In this document: one piece after another, positions 7,601 through 9,669 of the stretch
How positions within the stretch are numbered: the first letter of the stretch is position 1
Layout of the letters: each line of letters opens with the position of its first letter
Assembly: GCA_018969165.1 (NCBI GenBank)
Contig: JAGWYX010000081.1
Coordinates: forward strand, 1 to 9,669
Direction of reading: 5' to 3'
Source: Verrucomicrobiota bacterium
GTDB taxonomy: Bacteria; Verrucomicrobiota; Verrucomicrobiia; Limisphaerales; JAGWYX01
Length of the DNA stretch: 9,669 nucleotides
Notes under the pieces: model-generated
What the model was told of the DNA's origin: nothing
Seen by the model: the letters and a program-made list of their open reading frames with translations, nothing else
Databases searched by the model: none
Made by a program: the position numbers and the translations under genes

Positions 7601-7973
7601 CCTGGCGTACTACAACTCGATGACCACCTGGATCGATCTCGACCGGCTCCTGGCGGTTTTCCGGCTCGAGCGTGGCGACCTGGCCGACGAGGCCAAGGTG
7701 GTGTCGGCGATTCGCGACGCGGCCGGCCGGCTGCCCACCTACGTCACCCTCAAGGAGGTCAAAAAGCGGTGGGGGCACGGCCAGGAGGACGTCTTCCCGG
7801 TAGCCCAGTTCGAGAAGTTGTGGGGCGATATGACGACCTTGCCCGAGGTCGAGTGCCGGTTCCTGGCCGTGCCCCGACTGCGCGGTCAACAACTGAAGGA
7901 CCCGGCGCAATTGGACGGTTGGCTGCGCGACGGCTCGGCGGCCCACGTCGAGGCACTGTGCGACTGGGGCTGA
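4608..7973 (+). CDS. Predicted bifunctional protein: fucokinase-like GHMP kinase fused to UGPase/UDPGP-type pyrophosphorylase
   Basis: A 1121-residue cytoplasmic protein without signal peptide or membrane segments. Residues 1-190 are mostly helical with a TPR-like look (about 96-150) and match nothing I recognise. Residues 195-560 resemble the GHMP domain of L-fucokinase: MDLTHSGWSD at 198-207 (family RIDLxGGWSD), a phosphate-loop region IPKGSRLAVSTN (327-338), GGGWQDSGGVWPGIKL (383-398) with D388, and the glycine-rich GGMSGGGMGFIF (543-554). Residues 561-715 form a linker of unknown fold. Residues 720-1050 resemble eukaryotic-type UGPase: LAAGLGSRW (753-761) with K769, GHWYEVPNLLRNGVLARLL (905-923), HNIDTLGA (935-942; UGPase NIDNLGA), and RGGGLARVNGRPRLVEG (971-987). 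The predicted reaction is sugar to sugar-1-phosphate to NDP-sugar. Known kinase-pyrophosphorylase fusions (Bacteroides Fkp, plant FKGP) have the opposite domain order. It follows the GalU-like gene by 19 bases. Domain calls are by eye; substrate unknown. Confidence 0.72.
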   Translation: MVQCQSSAARPQAAAASELVGIITAPDPRVRNQSLDAFCRTASLATLVAEANALEAFRRQSDNLYERVRALFFLYALHRFHLPRKAGIRARALIPFPGYAHLLQRRFEEAIDLFLAAQAADGPSDAISSALAAAYHRLGFQTLANQVRRSVRSVRGNQWMFRMGHPADQPLRLRPELLARDPRDGTYPILREQTPVRMDLTHSGWSDIFFLGMDFPEGAQVLNVSIDLAVRGRDPHPRPPVEAYLRVLDEPLLRLTSVDLGATTDLTHLADVFDFGKDYLGLLKAAVIAAGLVPPGIEGSGQSLAALLARVVGAGRGLEIVSCVNDIPKGSRLAVSTNLLASLIAVCMRATGQASSLRGPLLEEERRLVLARAILGEWLGGSGGGWQDSGGVWPGIKLIEGVLAQEGDPEHGISRGRLMPRHQVLDHQAVSATMRRRLQDSLVLVHGGMAQNVGPILEMVTEKYLLRSEAAWKARQEALGILDEVLAALRAEDARAIGAATTRNFVGPIQTIIPWASNYFTEALIDGVRDEFKDAFWGFWMLGGMSGGGMGFIFAPEAKTRAQDRLGERMAEVKRELQQALPFAMEPVVYDFAINERGTHAELLQGPNALLPEGYYALTLPRLLRLDARQLPAQRRAELDKLGGASRSRPELRGMVQKLFDRLLPRLADGGDGEQSLAALLERHGFDRAAHEQIQADLKAGRIGLAQNRLPHLAEIREVESGDVLDATAGLPPECVELGREALARGEVAVMTLAAGLGSRWTQGAGVVKALHPFCKLGGRHRTFLEIHLAKARRVGRASGTAVPVIITTSYLTHAPVEAFLERRRQYDYPGTVCLSPGRAVGLRLVPMARDLRFAWEEMPQQRLDEQAEKVRESQRAGLVEWARQLGEGSDYTDNVPSQCLHPVGHWYEVPNLLRNGVLARLLGQQPQLRYLLLHNIDTLGAALEPGLLGLHLRERACLSFEVITRRLEDRGGGLARVNGRPRLVEGLALPREELEFDLAYYNSMTTWIDLDRLLAVFRLERGDLADEAKVVSAIRDAAGRLPTYVTLKEVKKRWGHGQEDVFPVAQFEKLWGDMTTLPEVECRFLAVPRLRGQQLKDPAQLDGWLRDGSAAHVEALCDWG

Positions 7974-8023
7974 GGTCCAACGCGGCCCCGAGCGGAGCCT
8001 CTCCATGAACCTTGCTGCGGAGC

Positions 8024-8042
8024 GCGGGTTGTCTCAACCCGC
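8024..8042. repeat. Perfect hairpin, module 1
   Basis: GCGGGTTG (8024-8031) and CAACCCGC (8035-8042) form a perfect 8-bp stem over a 3-nt loop. The 10-mer GGAGCGCGGG overlaps it at 8019-8028 and repeats at 8044-8053. It is the first stable hairpin after the upstream operon and could help end its transcript, although no T-run follows. Confidence 0.55.
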
Positions 8043-8054
8043 AGGAGCGCGGGA

Positions 8055-8068
8055 CCGCCTGAAGGCGG
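8055..8068. repeat. Short CCGCC-TGAA-GGCGG hairpin
   Basis: CCGCC (8055-8059) and GGCGG (8064-8068) pair perfectly around a TGAA tetraloop. The motif resembles the CGCGC-TGAAG-GCGCG hairpin at 3598-3612, suggesting a dispersed mini-hairpin family. Confidence 0.45.
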
Positions 8069-8147
8069 CACGACGAACGATGGGCTCCAGCGGTGGATGG
8101 TCCCAAGGTACGGTCGAGGACCGCGCGGGCTTCCCATGAACCGGACC

Positions 8148-8167
8148 GCGGGTTGTCCTCAACCCGC
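8148..8167. repeat. Perfect hairpin, module 2 (second copy)
   Basis: GCGGGTTG (8148-8155) and CAACCCGC (8160-8167) repeat the stem seen at 8024-8042, with the loop enlarged from TCT to TCCT. Conservation of the stem with a changed loop suggests a recurring structured element. Confidence 0.55.
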
Positions 8168-8185
8168 AGCGGCCCGGCACGCGCT

Positions 8186-8204
8186 GCGGCTTGGGACAAG
8201 CCGC
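8186..8204. repeat. Perfect GCGGCTTG/CAAGCCGC hairpin
   Basis: GCGGCTTG (8186-8193) and CAAGCCGC (8197-8204) form a perfect 8-bp stem over the loop GGA. It resembles the GCGGGTTG stems with compensated differences (GGG/CCC to GGC/GCC), so it may be a diverged relative. Confidence 0.5.
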
Positions 8205-8291
8205 GGTCCAATCGCGCGCGGTTCATGGCCCCGTTGCATGTGCCATCGCGCAAGGGCCTTCCCATGAACCGTCGGAACGGGCGCCAGGTTT

Positions 8292-8367
8292 TGGAGTGCG
8301 CCCGTCCGCTGGCGCTTTCGGGTGTTGTTGGACCTTGGGCAAAGCGGCAGAGGGCTGCCGCACTCCA
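8292..8367. repeat. Repeat unit bounded by TGGAGTGCG/CGCACTCCA
   Basis: Nine-base inverted ends TGGAGTGCG (8292-8300) and CGCACTCCA (8359-8367) enclose 58 bases. A nested 7-bp hairpin, GCGGCAG/CTGCCGC (8344-8350, 8355-8361), has an AGGG loop. On the minus strand this gives a false peptide containing ECGSPLPL, which I remember as a recurrent spurious translation in Verrucomicrobiota genomes. There is no transposase inside, so it would be a non-autonomous or structural repeat. Confidence 0.5.
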
Positions 8368-8495
8368 GGACGCTATCGCGCTGGCTCCGGCCCGTTCCGG
8401 GGCAATGTCCTGTTGCCTGCACCGTCGCGGAAGGGGGAATGCCACGACCCGCGGTGAGGATCCGTCCCCTCCGATGATCCCGGTCGCGCCTCCGT

Positions 8496-9026
8496 TTAAT
8501 CCGGCAGCCGGTGGACTTCCTCCGAGGAATCGAGTTGCTCGAGCAGGTGTCGGGCCGTCCGAGATTGACCGGGCAACACCAGGTCCGGGGCGAGCTCGGC
8601 CAGCGGCGCCAGCACGAACCGGCGCTGGTGCGCCCGTGGATGGGGCAGGACCAGATGCGGGCTCGAGCGCCGCTCATGGCCAAACGCGATCAGGTCCAGA
8701 TCGAGCGGGCGCGGTTCGTTCCGCACGACGTTCGGCTTTCGGCCAAACTCGACTTCGAGCGCCTGGAGTTTTTGGCGCAGCGACTCGGGGGCCTCGGTGG
8801 GCCCGGGGGTGAGGGCCACGACCGCATTGATGAAGGGCGGCGAGCCGGGCGGGCAATCCACCGGCGACGTTTGCCAGAGGGAGGACGCGCGCAGGGGTTG
8901 AGCGGATAGTTCCTGCAACCGCCGGATGGCGCGCTGGACCATCGCCCGCGAGTCGCCCAGATTGGACCCGAGAGCGACGTACGCCGTTACGGCTGGCGGC
9001 TGGCCGATGGACGACGGGCGGCGCAT
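8496..9026 (-). CDS. folK: 2-amino-4-hydroxy-6-hydroxymethyldihydropteridine diphosphokinase
   Basis: A 176-residue cytoplasmic enzyme that transfers pyrophosphate from ATP to 6-hydroxymethyl-7,8-dihydropterin, the step before dihydropteroate synthase in folate synthesis. Recognisable elements are TAYVALGSNLGDS at 14-26 (family start), WQTSPVDCPPGSPPFINAVV (51-70), and the signature VRNEPRPLDLDLIAFG (101-116), in which D109 and D111 are the expected magnesium ligands. LPHPRAHQRRFVLAPLAELAP follows at 127-147. The usual GPR of the signature reads EPR here. Length slightly exceeds the family's roughly 160 residues. The ATG at 9026 is chosen because GGGGAG lies nine bases upstream; the longer frame running into the dapB end is not conserved-looking. 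It lies 46 bases after dapB on the same strand and is probably co-transcribed with it, though the two pathways are unrelated. Confidence is high. Confidence 0.93.
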   Translation of the reverse strand: MRRPSSIGQPPAVTAYVALGSNLGDSRAMVQRAIRRLQELSAQPLRASSLWQTSPVDCPPGSPPFINAVVALTPGPTEAPESLRQKLQALEVEFGRKPNVVRNEPRPLDLDLIAFGHERRSSPHLVLPHPRAHQRRFVLAPLAELAPDLVLPGQSRTARHLLEQLDSSEEVHRLPD

Positions 9027-9035
9027 GCGCGTTCG

Positions 9036-9041
9036 CTCCCC
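9036..9041 (-). promoter_or_regulatory. Ribosome binding site of folK
   Basis: On the minus strand GGGGAG lies nine bases before the folK ATG at 9026. It supports that start over the extended in-frame opening that would overlap the end of dapB. Confidence 0.5.
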
Positions 9042-9066
9042 AATCTGAAATCTAAAATCAACAATC
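9039..9066 (-). repeat. Four tandem GATTNNN heptads in the dapB-folK spacer
   Basis: Read on the minus strand, this stretch is GATTGTT, GATTTTA, GATTTCA, GATTGGG: four 7-base units sharing GATT with varying last three bases. It fills most of the 46-bp dapB-folK spacer and is AT-rich in a GC-rich setting. The last unit overlaps the folK ribosome binding site. I recall similar GATTTTAGATTT strings between genes in Verrucomicrobiota; the function is unknown. Confidence 0.55.
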
Positions 9067-9072
9067 CGCGAT

Positions 9073-9669
9073 TCACTTGAGTCCCAGCACGTCCTGCATG
9101 TCGTAGAGGCCTGGTTTTTGGCGCACGACCCACTGGGCGGCGCGCAGGGCGCCATTGGCGAAGGTCTCGCGGCTGGAGGCCTTGTGCGTCAACTCGAGCC
9201 GCTCGCCGTTGGCGGCGAAGATGACCGTGTGATCGCCGACGACATCGCCGCCGCGCAGCGAGTGCACGCCGATTTCGGCGGGCTGGCGTTCGCCGGTGAT
9301 GCCGTGACGGCCGTGCCGGGCGACCTGGGCGAGGGCCTGGCCGCGCGCGCGCGCCAGGATTTCCGCCAGCGCCCGGGCGGTCCCGCTGGGGGCGTCCTGC
9401 TTCAAGCGGTGGTGCATCTCGACCACCTCCAGGTCGAAGCCGGGTCCGAGGATTTCGGCGGTCTTGCGCGTCAGCCAAAAGAGGGCGTTGACGCCGGTGG
9501 AATAATTGGCGGACCAGACGATGGGGATTTGGGATTGGAGCGGGGCAATCTGGGATTGCTCGGCCTCGGAGTGGCCGGTGGTGCCGATCACCAGGGCCTT
9601 CTTGTGCACCGCGCACAGGGCGGCCACCGCCGCGGTTGCGTTGTGAAAACTGAAATCCAGGACCACATC
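9073..9669 (-). CDS. dapB: 4-hydroxy-tetrahydrodipicolinate reductase, 5' end outside the window
   Basis: The C-terminal 198 residues of DapB, which reduces 4-hydroxy-tetrahydrodipicolinate with NAD(P)H in diaminopimelate/lysine synthesis in the cytoplasm. Counting from the first methionine at 9666: VLDFSFHNAT (2-11), VIGTTGH (26-32), the active-site segment EMHHRLKQDAPSGTA (83-97) with H85, H86 and K89 matching the catalytic His-His-x-x-Lys of the family, GGDVVGDHTVIF (139-150), and GERLELTHKASSRETFANG (154-172). The reading frame continues through the last codon of the window (GAT, Asp), so the methionine at 9666 is internal. The N-terminal Rossmann segment with its glycine-rich loop is missing only because the window ends. 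It precedes folK by 46 bases on the same strand. Identification is secure. Confidence 0.95.
   Translation of the reverse strand, partial: DVVLDFSFHNATAAVAALCAVHKKALVIGTTGHSEAEQSQIAPLQSQIPIVWSANYSTGVNALFWLTRKTAEILGPGFDLEVVEMHHRLKQDAPSGTARALAEILARARGQALAQVARHGRHGITGERQPAEIGVHSLRGGDVVGDHTVIFAANGERLELTHKASSRETFANGALRAAQWVVRQKPGLYDMQDVLGLK

Larger units (their letters stand above)
8003..8269 (+). repeat. Direct repeat CCATGAAC, three copies about 130 bp apart
   Basis: CCATGAAC occurs at 8003-8010, 8134-8141 and 8262-8269 (spacings 131 and 128), followed by C each time. An inverted copy, GTTCATGG, is at 8221-8228. Copies two and three share a longer context, GGGC(C)TTCCCATGAACCG. In the first two modules the repeat is followed within about 20 bases by a GCGGGTTG/CAACCCGC hairpin. 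The spacing suggests related repeat modules that have diverged, not a CRISPR. Confidence 0.55.
7974..8495. other. Non-coding repeat-rich island between convergent genes
   Basis: These 522 bases separate the kinase-pyrophosphorylase gene from folK, which points toward it. I see no credible gene: the open frames are rich in Arg, Ala, Gly and Pro and match nothing. The stretch is built of several perfect hairpins and three modules, each starting with CCATGAAC at 8003, 8134 and 8262. Transcription from both sides would have to end here, and the first strong hairpin lies about 50 bases after the stop at 7973. The style fits dispersed intergenic repeats of Verrucomicrobiota. Confidence 0.65.

Noticed and set aside
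8003..8269. CRISPR array
   Set aside because: The shared core is only 8-10 bases, spacings are about 130 bp, the intervening sequence holds related hairpins instead of unique spacers, and no cas gene is present.
7759..8812. Several open frames on both strands across the repeat island and folK
   Set aside because: They translate repeats and folK antisense; composition and lack of motifs mark them as spurious.
9520..9565. Heptad-like insertion inside dapB (GGGATTTGGGATTGG)
   Set aside because: The segment between GTTG and the ANYS motif has the same residue count as E. coli DapB from memory, so there is no insertion, only local sequence similarity to the GATT repeats.

Overview
The window is a GC-rich chromosomal segment of ordinary bacterial housekeeping and sugar-metabolism genes. 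It carries no RNA genes, phage genes, transposase or CRISPR array that I can see. The best guess for the host is Verrucomicrobiota, perhaps a Limisphaerales/Pedosphaerales-type member. The reasons are the style of the dispersed intergenic hairpins (GCGGGTTG..CAACCCGC, CCGCC-TGAA-GGCGG, and a module bounded by TGGAGTGCG/CGCACTCCA), the GATTNNN heptads, and the gene content. This taxon call rests on remembered sequence style, not on a search.

Left part: a minus-strand, stand-alone DEDDy-type 3'-5' exonuclease (95-631) is separated by a 383-bp spacer from a plus-strand Gfo/Idh/MocA-family sugar dehydrogenase (1015-2070). The spacer holds a plausible sigma70 promoter for the dehydrogenase. The dehydrogenase converges on a minus-strand MFS transporter (2178-3509). 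A perfect 13-bp inverted repeat with a 6-nt loop (2098-2129) lies between them and probably serves both genes as a terminator or is a REP-like element.

Centre: diverging from the transporter is a two-gene plus-strand operon. Its first gene is a GalU-like nucleotidyltransferase (3743-4588) with a divergent N-terminal signature. Nineteen bases later comes a 1121-residue protein (4608-7973) that appears to fuse a fucokinase-like GHMP kinase to a C-terminal UGPase/UDPGP-type pyrophosphorylase. That order is the reverse of the known Fkp/FKGP fusions. The kinase phosphate loop is degenerate, while other kinase motifs and most UGPase motifs remain. Together the pair predicts a sugar -> sugar-1-phosphate -> NDP-sugar route with two unrelated-looking nucleotidyltransferases. 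This is the least routine part of the window.

Right part: a 522-bp non-coding island (7974-8495) of repeat modules spaced about 130 bp apart sits between convergent genes. It is followed, on the minus strand, by folK (8496-9026, folate synthesis) and the 3' part of dapB (9073-9669, lysine/diaminopimelate synthesis), which runs off the window end. dapB and folK are probably co-transcribed across a 46-bp gap that contains four GATTNNN heptads.
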